The position numbers were made by a program, and so were the translations under genes. Below are positions 7,184 through 14,162 of a stretch of DNA of 35,672 bases, piece after piece; the stretch's first letter is position 1; each line of letters begins with the position of its first letter. The notes under the pieces are model-generated. The model saw only the letters and a program-made list of their open reading frames with translations, was not told the origin of the DNA and did no database searches. Origin of the DNA: a virus; the IMG/VR virus record IMGVR_UViG_3300033149_003614, positions 1,582-37,253 of that record; one strand, 5' to 3'.

Positions 7184-7188
7184 ATAAA

Positions 7189-7305
7189 TTAAGCTGGGTC
7201 TTCTTCGGAACCTTCCTCTGAACCTTCTTCTGAACCTTCTTCAGAAGCTTCCTCAGCAGCAACAGCTTCCTCTTCAGTATTTTCGTTTTTTTCATCTTCG
7301 AACAT
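7189..7305 (-). CDS. 38-residue acidic EEGS-repeat peptide
   Basis: ATG at 7305 opens MFEDEKNENTEEE, then an AEEA stretch and four EEGS/EEDP units before TAA at 7189. Nearly half of the residues are Glu or Asp and there are only two basic residues. It could be a disordered acidic tail-like protein, a nucleic-acid mimic or a decoy for basic proteins. No SD is evident. The in-register EEGS repeat and the position between two clear genes argue for a real gene, but no function can be assigned. Confidence 0.55.
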   Translation of the reverse strand: MFEDEKNENTEEEAVAAEEASEEGSEEGSEEGSEEDPA

Positions 7306-7336
7306 AATGTTTGAATTATGAATTAAACTATTTTAA

Positions 7337-8134
7337 TTACACCGAAAGCTTTTTAATCAAAGTGTTTTTCATTTCACTAAGCTTTTTTCTTGCTCCCTCC
7401 GGTGTAGCTTTCATAGCGTCTGCCTTTTTCATATCTTCCTCAAGTTTTTTTTGTTGCGCGTCAATACCTCGTTTTTCAATAATTCTTGCGTCTGGCCTTG
7501 TTTTTTCAAGCCAATTCGTAAATGCCACAATCGGCCGTTTAATCTGCCTATTCGATTCGTTCCACCAGCAAACCATCTTCTGAAGCTGAAATTCATAGTC
7601 CCGGTCTGGAAAACGCGCCTTAATATCTCCCCAGCGCCTACTTTCTACCACGGCCTTCTTTACCTCTAAAAAGTCATTTTTTTCTTTCGTCGCTTTAGTA
7701 TTGTTATTAAGTATTGTTTTATTAGTATTGTTCGTGGTGCCCATTTGATACCCCCCCCGGTGCCCATTTGATACCGGTGGGGTATCTTTTTGATACCGGT
7801 ATATTTTTTTAACTGGTTTGCTATCCACAATCTTTAAAAGGACGTATCTATTCTTTTTGCCTGATGTACGTATAACCTTTATGAAAAAATACTCTTCTAA
7901 CTGCTTAATTGCGCGTAAAACGGTTATTCTCTTCAAACTCGTCATCTTTGCTATCGTCTCAACTCCGGGGAACGCTTCTTGCGTCGTATTATTGGCAAAA
8001 TAGGCTAAAGCATGGTAAATAAGCTTAGTAGAAGGATTTAAGTACGGGTGGTCAAGAATCAGCTTATTTACCCAGTAAAATTCTCCATTTCGCTGGTCTC
8101 TAACCTCGAAATTTTCATTTTTATTATCCTCCAT
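7337..8134 (-). CDS. Replication initiator-like winged-helix protein
   Basis: The 265-residue protein has an N-terminal winged helix (about 20-105) with HALAYFANNTTQEAFPGVETIAKMTSLKRITVLRAIKQLEE in order. This is the layout of phage replisome organisers and DnaD/O-like initiators. A low-complexity linker rich in Asn and Thr (about 125-150) and a C-terminal helical part with YEFQLQKMVCWWNESNR follow. The linker codons contain iteron-like repeats (7736-7797), as expected when the origin lies inside the initiator gene, for example lambda O. Neighbours are the DnaA-IV protein and the SSB, which support a replication role. Confidence 0.75.
   Translation of the reverse strand: MEDNKNENFEVRDQRNGEFYWVNKLILDHPYLNPSTKLIYHALAYFANNTTQEAFPGVETIAKMTSLKRITVLRAIKQLEEYFFIKVIRTSGKKNRYVLLKIVDSKPVKKIYRYQKDTPPVSNGHRGGYQMGTTNNTNKTILNNNTKATKEKNDFLEVKKAVVESRRWGDIKARFPDRDYEFQLQKMVCWWNESNRQIKRPIVAFTNWLEKTRPDARIIEKRGIDAQQKKLEEDMKKADAMKATPEGARKKLSEMKNTLIKKLSV
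7736..7797 (-). promoter_or_regulatory. Iteron-like repeats: candidate replication origin
   Basis: The 17-nt sequence GGTGCCCATTTGATACC occurs exactly at 7736-7752 and 7759-7775. The core TTTGATACC recurs at 7789-7797, where it forms the palindrome GGTATC-5-GATACC (7781-7797). The core copies start 23 and 22 bp apart, about two helical turns, so a protein would see them on one face. A run of eight C lies between the first two copies. This arrangement inside an initiator gene is typical of theta-type phage origins. Confidence 0.6.
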
Positions 8135-8144
8135 GTCTTTTTAC

Positions 8145-8441
8145 TTATTTGAAGATTTTTAAATATTTATCAGTCATCCACAATAAATCCCTGCGTTTTC
8201 CAGTTCTTATCAACAAGTTAATCACTGTTGTATGGTCTCGCTCTAAAAGCCTGCCAATAGCTGATTCGCTTTGTCCTAGCTTATGTAAAACTGAAGCAAT
8301 AACGCAACGCATATCCACTAATTCCGATTTCCTACATCTCCCAGTCACGTCATAAACCGAGACTCCGTGGTCTTCGGAAACTTTTTTTAAAACTTCATTT
8401 GGTAAATTTCCTCCTAATTTCTTGTTTTTCTTGAATATCAT
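8145..8441 (-). CDS. Stand-alone DnaA domain IV-like DNA-binding protein
   Basis: The 98-residue protein aligns with the C-terminal DNA-binding domain of DnaA. It has a basic start, GVSVYDVTGRCRKSELVDMRCV, a helix-turn-helix (GQSESAIGRLLE) and the signature RDHTTVINLL, the motif that reads DnaA boxes. The AAA+ ATPase domain and domains I-II are absent, so it can bind but not melt origins. A perfect DnaA box overlaps its promoter, 43 bp upstream. The ATG is only 8 nt from the -10 box, so the mRNA may be leaderless. It may act as a regulator, a competitor of host DnaA or an origin-marking factor. Confidence 0.88.
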   Translation of the reverse strand: MIFKKNKKLGGNLPNEVLKKVSEDHGVSVYDVTGRCRKSELVDMRCVIASVLHKLGQSESAIGRLLERDHTTVINLLIRTGKRRDLLWMTDKYLKIFK

Positions 8442-8449
8442 ACGTCTTA

Positions 8450-8492
8450 AGTATAAACCCTAATGGCTTTTTTGTCAAAATACTTATCCACA
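8450..8492 (-). promoter_or_regulatory. Consensus sigma70 promoter with DnaA box
   Basis: On the minus strand TTGACA (8478-8473), a 17-nt spacer and TATACT (8455-8450) form a near-perfect promoter for the DnaA-IV gene. The DnaA box TTATCCACA (plus strand 8484-8492) ends six bases upstream of the -35. The 23 bp from 8475 to 8497, including this box, are repeated exactly at 12546-12568. Confidence 0.8.
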
Positions 8493-8511
8493 AGTTATTA
8501 GTACACTTACT

Positions 8512-8535
8512 GGGACGCGCTTTTTAGACGCGCCC
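8512..8535 (-). other. CGCG hairpin between ssb-like and DnaA-IV genes
   Basis: GGG-A-CGCG and CGCG-CCC form a 7-bp stem with one bulged A and a loop containing TTTTT. It lies just after the stop of the SSB-like gene and before the next promoter, so it may end or stabilise the upstream transcript. No U-run follows, so a rho-independent terminator is not certain. Confidence 0.45.
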
Positions 8536-8546
8536 ACGTAAAGGAA

Positions 8547-9287
8547 CTAAAACGGAATATCTTCAACATTAACTTCGTCTTTGGCTGGAGGTAAATTCTC
8601 GTCTGCCTGAATAGTTGGTAGTTCTTCGCCCTTCTTTTTTTTGCTGTCATCGAAATCTAGTTTTTCTACATCAATGCCAGCTTCCTGAGCCCCCTTTTTC
8701 TTCATAGCGGTTACAAACCTCTCAGGGTCATTATCGGTGCTAGCAAGAGCTTCCTGTTCTTTTTTCGTCAAGGCTTTACCAATACTACTTGGTACCAAGT
8801 TTGTGGTATAAGTAGTCTTTTTGTTTTTGGTTTCCTTCGTAATCTTGATGTCAAACGCCGGTGAACCATCCTTGTTAAAAGGATACTCCGGGTCTTTAGC
8901 CCATTCGTTTATAACTTTCGCAACTGAATAGGGTAACTTCGCAAGTTTAACTCCCTTGTCACTTCGGTCAATAACGTTACAAACAAACTGAACATTAACC
9001 GTAGGCAGATTAAATATCTGCTTCTTTTTCTCGTCGTCGGCTAAGTCTTGGCGTCCATTGATTTCCGCAACGCTCTTCTCAACCTCAACACACACTTTAC
9101 ACCCCCTGTGCATTCCGAAACAAACAGATGGCTTACCTCCAATCCAATGCTGACCAAGTGGTGCGAAACCAGACACTATCCTAATCTGGTACGTTCCGTC
9201 TTCCTTCAAGTTGAAGTAGTTAGTCTGATAAGTTTTACCAGCACTATACTCTTCATTACTCTGGTCAAAGGCTTTTTCAATGTCCAT
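8547..9287 (-). CDS. Single-stranded DNA-binding protein (SSB/gp32-like)
   Basis: I choose ATG 9287 (MDIEKAFDQ) because GGGAGAAAAAAT directly precedes it. The longer frame from 9305 reads through that SD. The product has 246 residues. The N-terminal half is beta-rich with GTYQIRIVSG, and HRGCKVC is a possible zinc site as in gp32-type proteins. The C-terminus is long and acidic and ends in VEDIPF. The DIPF tip is the protein-docking tail of SSBs, so I infer binding of ssDNA at forks and recruitment of partner enzymes. A palindrome in its leader suggests control of its own expression. Confidence 0.75.
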   Translation of the reverse strand: MDIEKAFDQSNEEYSAGKTYQTNYFNLKEDGTYQIRIVSGFAPLGQHWIGGKPSVCFGMHRGCKVCVEVEKSVAEINGRQDLADDEKKKQIFNLPTVNVQFVCNVIDRSDKGVKLAKLPYSVAKVINEWAKDPEYPFNKDGSPAFDIKITKETKNKKTTYTTNLVPSSIGKALTKKEQEALASTDNDPERFVTAMKKKGAQEAGIDVEKLDFDDSKKKKGEELPTIQADENLPPAKDEVNVEDIPF

Positions 9288-9300
9288 ATTTTTTCTCCCA

Positions 9301-9333
9301 GTCATAAGATTATTTTTGTTTTGTACTTATGAC
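9301..9333 (-). promoter_or_regulatory. 8-bp inverted repeat upstream of the ssb-like SD
   Basis: GTCATAAG (9301-9308) and CTTATGAC (9326-9333) are perfect inverted repeats 17 nt apart. They lie immediately upstream of the SD GGGAG of the SSB-like gene. It could be an operator or an mRNA hairpin for autogenous translational control, as known for T4 gp32. The mechanism is inferred. Confidence 0.45.
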
Positions 9334-9366
9334 ATTAATTAGTTAATTATGTTTTCGACCTTTGAT

Positions 9367-10329
9367 TTATAATTTCCAAAATGGTTTATGTTCTTTTTTC
9401 TCTTTTGGTTCTTCTTCTGGCTTCTCTCTTTCATCTTCAACCTGATTTAGTTTACTACAATTATTAATAACATCACACAATTTTTCCATCGCCAATGCTT
9501 CAATCTGTCTAATCCTCTCTCGTGTAACGTCAAATTCTTCGCCAACTTCTTTAAGTGTTTTAGAATAACCATCATTAAGCCCAAACCGCATTATAATAAT
9601 CGCCTTTTGTCTCGGTGTAAGTTGATTAATAAAAGGCATAAGTAAATCCCCAATCGTTATCCGCGTTCTTTTTAGTTGCTTTTCCAAGTTAGTAATTTTT
9701 TCATTTGCTTCTCTAAGTAATTTTGAAGTTTCGTAATAGTTTTTTCTCAGTTTTCCAACCTCTGTTTCGCCTCTAATTTCATTCTCAAGGCAGTTTTTAA
9801 CAACCTCAACTGATAATTTTGTTAAATCTGCCAACTCGTCAATATTTGGCAATCGTCCATTTTGTACTTTATACCTAAACATCTCATTAGCTATTTTAAC
9901 TTTCTTTTCAGCTTCTTCCCATTTAGTTGAACCAGTTAAAAATATCCATCTCTCACGCCGGGTGTGTAAATATTCTTTATGCTCTGGTTTATGTTCCTTA
10001 CAATAAACACTATTCCCGGTAGTAGGTTTACTACAAACCCTACAAAATCTATCCTTAAAACCATAATAATTTTTTGTCCATTCTTTAACATGCTTCCTCC
10101 GACATTCAATCTTGTTACACAGTCTTGTATTTCGCCCTTCAAGTTTATCACCACAGACAATACAAAATCTATCCGGCTTTTTTGGTCTTTTTCTTAAATA
10201 ACATTCCTTTTGTCGTTGCCTTACCACTTTTTGATGTGCGATTTTACATTCCTCCTTATCACACAAAGTCCGACCTTTTCCTAAAATTAAGTCCCCGCAG
10301 TAACGACAATAGTAAAGATTTTTTCCCAT
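9367..10329 (-). CDS. Zinc-finger protein fused to sigma70 regions 3 and 4
   Basis: The 320-residue protein starts with three zinc modules. These are C8/C11/C23/C28, C56/C59/C71/C76 and C96/C99/C110 with His. [22 protein letters not shown] (about 158-179) follows and resembles sigma region 3, then a coiled coil (200-222). [15 protein letters not shown] and [19 protein letters not shown] (237-277) form a clear sigma region 4 that recognises -35 elements. Region 2, which binds the core clamp and melts the -10, is missing. It may therefore be a transcription activator or anti-sigma-like co-factor rather than a full sigma, possibly for late genes. The C-terminus is highly charged. Confidence 0.82.
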   Translation of the reverse strand: MGKNLYYCRYCGDLILGKGRTLCDKEECKIAHQKVVRQRQKECYLRKRPKKPDRFCIVCGDKLEGRNTRLCNKIECRRKHVKEWTKNYYGFKDRFCRVCSKPTTGNSVYCKEHKPEHKEYLHTRRERWIFLTGSTKWEEAEKKVKIANEMFRYKVQNGRLPNIDELADLTKLSVEVVKNCLENEIRGETEVGKLRKNYYETSKLLREANEKITNLEKQLKRTRITIGDLLMPFINQLTPRQKAIIIMRFGLNDGYSKTLKEVGEEFDVTRERIRQIEALAMEKLCDVINNCSKLNQVEDEREKPEEEPKEKKEHKPFWKL

Positions 10330-10330
10330 A

Positions 10331-10657
10331 CTAAACTCCTTTCAATAAATCCGTTAGGATTTCTTTTGTTTTTGGATTCGCTAAATCCAACTTATTTGCT
10401 TTAAATTTATTACATCGGTAACACAATACTTGATACCATTTTTCATTAAAGGTCTTTGCTTCCTCAACAAATTGACTAATAATATCAACCGGCACAATAT
10501 GGTCAATCGTCAAATTATCAGTCGCCCCACAATTAACACACTTTTGCTCTTGGTCTTTAAGCCAAGCCTGTTTCAGTAAAACACAATTCTTTTTTGTTAA
10601 TCTATCAAGTAAATCTTTTTCTTTTAATTCTTTTTTTACTTCTTTTAAGTAACCCAT
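10331..10657 (-). CDS. HNH endonuclease
   Basis: The 108-residue protein has CVNCG (C40, C43), [10 protein letters not shown] (the DHI core with the catalytic His) and [14 protein letters not shown], the final Cys pair and Asn. This is a complete HNH motif. The N-terminus is helical and lysine-rich. It overlaps the upstream zinc-ribbon gene by 13 nt. It may be a homing-type nuclease or a phage DNA-processing nuclease. The sequence alone does not decide. Confidence 0.85.
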   Translation of the reverse strand: MGYLKEVKKELKEKDLLDRLTKKNCVLLKQAWLKDQEQKCVNCGATDNLTIDHIVPVDIISQFVEEAKTFNEKWYQVLCYRCNKFKANKLDLANPKTKEILTDLLKGV

Positions 10658-10965
10658 ACTCCATCAAAATTAGCTTGTTTAACAGGCACGACTTGTAAAT
10701 ATGGACGGCCTTTTTTATATCCCTTCTTCAATCCAACCTCTCTCCATTTTTTATTATCATTCGTTCTTAAAAACCGCTTGCCATCTTTTTTGTGTTTATA
10801 CTCACACCAAAGCTCACCGCTTTTTCTAACATAAACTCTTGGCTTGGTTTTCCAGCTAACAACATTCTTACATTGTTTACAAATAGCAGTCACTTTTCGC
10901 GTATCGTCGTTAAATCTATATTTCCAATTATGATAACCACATTTTTCACAGGGTCTCATTGCCAT
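10645..10965 (-). CDS. Small zinc-ribbon protein
   Basis: This 106-residue basic protein begins with CEKCGYHNW and has a second pair CKQC about 23 residues later, a classical zinc ribbon. The C-terminal part has a YVRKSGELWCEYKHKKDGK segment and ends in VWVT. It has no recognised enzymatic domain. Such ribbons bind nucleic acids or proteins. It lies between the PD-(D/E)XK nuclease and the HNH gene in a tightly packed early operon. Confidence 0.7.
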   Translation of the reverse strand: MAMRPCEKCGYHNWKYRFNDDTRKVTAICKQCKNVVSWKTKPRVYVRKSGELWCEYKHKKDGKRFLRTNDNKKWREVGLKKGYKKGRPYLQVVPVKQANFDGVWVT

Positions 10966-10966
10966 A

Positions 10967-11977
10967 TTAAAGACCTTTTTTCTTTATGTAGTCAGCTTTT
11001 ATTTCATCGTTCTTGTCTTTAATCTCGCCCTTAATTGAACTCTCCCAATCTTCCTTATTGTCAAATCCAGTTAAAAGTTTGAACCACGGGCTTCTCTCAA
11101 CTTCCCAATTCTTCTCATAGCAACCTTGAATAATGTATGGCTTCTTGTTTTTCTGAAATCTAATCTTGCCTCGTTTGTTAAAAACAAAGTTGGCTGGCTT
11201 TGGTGGTTCTTTTTTCTGTCTAATAAATTCTGTCATCTCCTCCATATCTTTTTGAACTATCTCTTCCATTTTCTTATCGTTTAAATAAATTGGAAATTCT
11301 GCGGTCATCAAATCGTCCTTACTAATATAAAGCACTCGGCCTTCCGGTTTTTTATTAGCTTTTAAATAAAGCCAACATTGTAATCGGTGCCACGGATATG
11401 CCTCTTGTAAATAATCCTTCTTATTCCAAAAGGCCATTGAATTGATTGATTTAATTTCGTATAGCAATTCCGGCATTCCGTTCGGGTACATCTCCTCTAG
11501 TTTTTCAACCATCATTAATGTTCGGTCGGTTACAAACTCTGAAAGTCCCATAACTTGGCAAGCCTGCTTAGCCGAAAGCCAATTAGGTTTTCCCCCGGCC
11601 AAAACGTCATACTTCCCTAAAACCTTCAGCGTCTTCTCTGTCTCCTCTATTACCGACCAGCCACTATCATCTTGGCTGTTAATAAAAATCCCACAAGCCT
11701 TGAAGACATTCTTCAAAAGATTGTGGAACTCATCACCAGCGGAAAAAACCCTCAAAACTCGCTCTTCATACGGGTTTGTTTCCGGTACCCCCATCATTTT
11801 TTGGTATCTCCCCCAGTAGTCTTTACCAATGTCACTAGGCGAAATGTAATCTCTAACTTTTGGCTCGCGTGCTTTCGTTTCCTTAAGCATTAAATTCCAA
11901 ACTCCTTGAACGCTCCATTTCATTTCTTCGAGCCTTTTTTGTTCTCGTTCGTCGATTTGTTCTTTTTTAGTTGTCAT
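10967..11977 (-). CDS. PD-(D/E)XK nuclease (RecB/Cas4-like)
   Basis: The start at ATG 11977 (MTTKKEQIDE) is supported by AAAGGAG seven bases upstream. A longer frame from 12100 overlaps this SD and is rejected. The 336-residue product has SPSDIGKDYWGRY, a GDEFHNLL helix, LGKYDVLAGG with the motif Asp, YEIKSIN with the E-x-K motif and H-x-LQCWLYLKAN, the Q-motif helix. This order is that of RecB-type nucleases used by phages in recombination or DNA-end processing. No clear four-cysteine iron-sulphur cluster is seen, unlike Cas4. Confidence 0.78.
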   Translation of the reverse strand: MTTKKEQIDEREQKRLEEMKWSVQGVWNLMLKETKAREPKVRDYISPSDIGKDYWGRYQKMMGVPETNPYEERVLRVFSAGDEFHNLLKNVFKACGIFINSQDDSGWSVIEETEKTLKVLGKYDVLAGGKPNWLSAKQACQVMGLSEFVTDRTLMMVEKLEEMYPNGMPELLYEIKSINSMAFWNKKDYLQEAYPWHRLQCWLYLKANKKPEGRVLYISKDDLMTAEFPIYLNDKKMEEIVQKDMEEMTEFIRQKKEPPKPANFVFNKRGKIRFQKNKKPYIIQGCYEKNWEVERSPWFKLLTGFDNKEDWESSIKGEIKDKNDEIKADYIKKKGL

Positions 11978-11996
11978 AATTTTTCTCCTTTCTTTT

Positions 11997-12179
11997 TTAA
12001 TTATATTCTTCGTGATAATCATCATTGGGATTGCGCCATTTTTTTGGTAAAAATCTTTCATGAAATTTAATTCTTGCTTCTCGTTTCCTGTCCATTTCAT
12101 CTAAAATTTCTTCTATCTCTTTTTCAGATTTTTTTCTTGGCGTTTTTTGTTTTTCCCAATACGGTATAATCCTATTCAT
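11997..12179 (-). CDS. 60-residue charged protein
   Basis: A short protein rich in Lys, Glu and Arg, probably one long helix (KKSEKEIEEILDEMDRKREA), ending KKWRNPNDDYHEEYN. It overlaps the upstream gene by 8 nt, and its stop is followed directly by the SD of the nuclease gene. This tight packing supports a real gene. No function is recognised. Confidence 0.5.
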   Translation of the reverse strand: MNRIIPYWEKQKTPRKKSEKEIEEILDEMDRKREARIKFHERFLPKKWRNPNDDYHEEYN

Positions 12180-12519
12180 ATTTTTTGTGATTTTTCCATC
12201 TATTTTTTGGCGTGGTTTCCCTTCTTAAACAACCGCAACTTCTCGCACTACCAAACCGCAAATAATCTCGTTTGACATCTTTATAGTTTCCACAATCACA
12301 CAAGCATCTATAATAAGATTTTTTACCTCTAATACCTATATATTCTTTTACTACAAGGCGACCGTATCTCTTTCCTACAATATCACTAAATTTACCATAT
12401 TTCCCATGATTCTTAATCAGGTATGAATTATAGAAATAAATTTCCAAATCCTTAAAACTTTTACCAGAAAACCATAGGTAGAACTTAAATATATATTTTG
12501 ATATTTTTTCTCTTAACAT
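12172..12519 (-). CDS. Zinc-binding domain of AP2/HNH-type phage proteins
   Basis: Residues 45-102 contain DIVGKRYGRLVVKEYIG, then YYRCLCDCGN and SARSCGCLRRE. This is the zinc-binding module that in many phages precedes an AP2 or HNH domain in homing endonucleases. Here the nuclease part is absent and only a basic tail follows, so it is a truncated relative or a stand-alone DNA-binding protein. The promoter -10 ends one base before this ATG, so transcription would start inside the frame. The true start may be internal. Confidence 0.7.
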   Translation of the reverse strand: MLREKISKYIFKFYLWFSGKSFKDLEIYFYNSYLIKNHGKYGKFSDIVGKRYGRLVVKEYIGIRGKKSYYRCLCDCGNYKDVKRDYLRFGSARSCGCLRRETTPKNRWKNHKKYE

Positions 12520-12520
12520 A

Positions 12521-12568
12521 ATTATAAACTAATTTTACTTAAAAATCAAAATACTTATCCACAAGTTA
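12521..12568 (-). promoter_or_regulatory. Promoter with DnaA box (second copy)
   Basis: On the minus strand TTGATT (12549-12544), 17 nt and TATAAT (12526-12521) make a strong promoter. The DnaA box TTATCCACA (plus strand 12555-12563) sits just upstream. The block 12546-12568 is identical to 8475-8497, so the phage has duplicated a DnaA-box/-35 module. Confidence 0.72.
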
Positions 12569-12829
12569 CTCGTCAAATCTAGTTAAGAATTTGGCAATCT
12601 CTTCTCTTGAAACCGCCAACTCACTTTTTAATCCGCCCTTAAACTTCCTTATCAAGTAATTTCCAACCGCTTTTTTCGGTATCATATACTTTACTTTATT
12701 ATCCAAACTAACGTTAAGGGCTTGAATCTCTCCCATAGCAATAAACTTCAAAATTGTAGTCTGTGAATTTATCGGGAACCAATCGGCTCGCGCCAATTCG
12801 TTCGGCGAATAATAGTCTTTTTTAATCAT
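12566..12829 (-). CDS. Small helix-turn-helix protein (excisionase/MerR-like)
   Basis: I choose ATG 12829 (MIKKDYYSPNELARADWF) because AAGGAA lies seven bases upstream. A longer frame adds nine residues. The 87-residue product has SPNELARADWFPINSQTTILKFIAMGEI, the layout of a MerR/excisionase-type winged HTH in which a helix and wing recognise DNA. A basic segment follows. A role as regulator or recombination directionality factor is possible. No integrase is in the window. Confidence 0.6.
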   Translation of the reverse strand: MIKKDYYSPNELARADWFPINSQTTILKFIAMGEIQALNVSLDNKVKYMIPKKAVGNYLIRKFKGGLKSELAVSREEIAKFLTRFDE

Positions 12830-12921
12830 ATTTATTCCTTGCTTCGCTCTGGCCATAATTTTTAGCCAAAGTCTTGTAGAAGTCTTTACTATATTGTGTC
12901 TTACAAATTTTTCTCCTTTCT

Positions 12922-13290
12922 TTATTTATCGTTTTTAACGATTTCACCGCTAAAGTCTTTTGCCACTTTTTCTGCCGAAGTTTCCTTTGATTTTTCTTTC
13001 CCATGAAGATTAATAATCATCCAATAGTCTTTACTCATAACATACTGCCGGTCAAAGCCGAAGTTAACTTCTTCGCGGTGTCGTTCGAAAACGAAAGTTT
13101 GGCATTTAAAAAGTCTTCCTCGGTCTGTCATAATTCGTATTCCTTTAACTTTACCTTTTATTTTATCCCACATATCCGCATCAATACACGGCACTCCGCC
13201 CTTCTGCCAAAGCAAATGTTTTCGTTCGTTAATCTTATTTTTTATTAACTGGCCAAGAACTAGTTGGTAGTCTTTGTAGATGTAAGCCAT
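12922..13290 (-). CDS. Conserved-looking phage protein of unknown function
   Basis: The 122-residue protein has a lysine-rich helical start, GVPCIDADMWDKIKGKVKG, and a beta-rich middle (RLFKCQTFVFERHREEVNFGFD). It then has a charged C-terminus. I recognise no domain. The 92-nt gap after its stop contains a strong SD (AAAGGAG) but no ATG at the right distance. A 28-residue frame beginning with ATT follows it, so an unusual start cannot be excluded. Confidence 0.55.
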   Translation of the reverse strand: MAYIYKDYQLVLGQLIKNKINERKHLLWQKGGVPCIDADMWDKIKGKVKGIRIMTDRGRLFKCQTFVFERHREEVNFGFDRQYVMSKDYWMIINLHGKEKSKETSAEKVAKDFSGEIVKNDK

Positions 13291-13303
13291 AATTTTATTT
13301 AAG

Positions 13304-13828
13304 TTATTTTTTAAGTTTTCCCTCTACATAAAGATTATAGCAACTCCACAATCCGGCATCACCTTGCTTATATCGCTTGGCAAAATATCGGGTGCTACAC
13401 CAAATATCCTCAGCACACTCCATATCAACTGTCGGATGCCAATAAAGTATAATCTGCCAAAGGCCAACTGCTCCGCCGTGAGGGTCTTGAAGATTCCGTG
13501 CCTGTGGAAACAACTTACTTTCACACCTTGCCACCGCTATCATCATTTCTTTGTCCAGTCCCTCTTGCCGGGCAACTTCGGATATAACCTCGATAACGTA
13601 TACCCTTGAGAGCTTATATTCTGCGATTTCCCGCATTTGTTGTTGAAAATCGTAAAATTGTACCTCCCCGGGACATTCGACGTTTAAAAGCCCGCACAAT
13701 TCGTAATCGACACTATACTTCGGAACATACCAAAGCAAATAAGCATTCAACAGAACCGCTACCATTATAATTGTCAATTCAACCGCCACTAAAACTTGCC
13801 ATCGAAATTTTGTTTTTGTTTTTGCCAT
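13304..13828 (-). CDS. Membrane-anchored lytic transglycosylase
   Basis: The 174-residue protein has a basic N-terminus and one transmembrane or signal-anchor helix (about 10-34). After a linker comes a lysozyme-like SLT domain with VARCESKLFPQARN, whose E103 is the expected catalytic acid, and GGAVGLWQIILYWHP. Transglycosylases of this type cut peptidoglycan between MurNAc and GlcNAc. The anchor (possibly a releasable SAR signal) would place it outside the membrane, so it is a candidate endolysin. It stands among early genes and not beside the small membrane protein at 15.1 kb. Confidence 0.8.
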   Translation of the reverse strand: MAKTKTKFRWQVLVAVELTIIMVAVLLNAYLLWYVPKYSVDYELCGLLNVECPGEVQFYDFQQQMREIAEYKLSRVYVIEVISEVARQEGLDKEMMIAVARCESKLFPQARNLQDPHGGAVGLWQIILYWHPTVDMECAEDIWCSTRYFAKRYKQGDAGLWSCYNLYVEGKLKK

Positions 13829-13836
13829 ATTTTTAA

Positions 13837-14007
13837 TTAATTATAAATTCCAATATAAACATCATTTAATTGGTCATCAAAATATATCTGGTCAACATCT
13901 ATTTTTGAAGTTTTTTTATCATGGCTATGATAAATACTTACTTCAACGTTTCCTTGTTTTTGTTCGATTTCTTGTAGCTTGTTAATTAGCTCATAAATTG
14001 TCGCCAT
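13837..14007 (-). CDS. 56-residue protein of unknown function
   Basis: ATG 14007 opens MATIYELINKLQEIEQKQGN followed by VEVSIYHSHDKKTSK and an acidic DVDQIYFDDQLNDVYIGIYN end. The helix-strand-strand pattern with Asp residues resembles small phage proteins in which the N-terminal helix is followed by a two-strand unit. The start is seven bases from the next stop. AT-rich leader only, no clear SD. Confidence 0.55.
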   Translation of the reverse strand: MATIYELINKLQEIEQKQGNVEVSIYHSHDKKTSKIDVDQIYFDDQLNDVYIGIYN

Positions 14008-14013
14008 ATTTCT

Positions 14014-14133
14014 TTAGTTATTAATTAATTGTTTGTGTAATTTTGCCAAGCGATTAAACTCCTCCCAATCGCCACGCATAATACACTCATCAATTTTTTT
14101 GTTCAGTTTTTGGATTGTTTTTTCTTTGTTCAT
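14014..14133 (-). CDS. 39-residue helical protein
   Basis: ATG 14133 opens MNKEKTIQKLNKKIDECIMR, then GDWEEFNRLAKLHKQLINN. It is probably a helical hairpin with the RGDWEEF turn seen in small phage and plasmid proteins. It lies directly upstream of the 56-residue gene in the same direction, and a structured element precedes it. Function unknown. Confidence 0.5.
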   Translation of the reverse strand: MNKEKTIQKLNKKIDECIMRGDWEEFNRLAKLHKQLINN

Positions 14134-14162
14134 AATTTTTGTTTTTATTTTTTAGGTTATCA

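Noticed and set aside
6930-7186. Known Y RNA or tRNA-like YrlA RNA
   Set aside because: I see no tRNA-like T-loop, CCA end or known Y RNA stem sequence. Only the gene context suggests Ro60 binding.
7751-7758. C8 run as a frameshift error in the initiator gene
   Set aside because: The frame continues on both sides with consistent composition, and the run lies in a low-complexity linker between iteron copies.
12822-13004. 60-codon minus-strand frame
   Set aside because: It overlaps the end of the 122-residue gene and lacks an SD at its ATG. Only its last 28 codons lie in the gap, after an SD that has no ATG.
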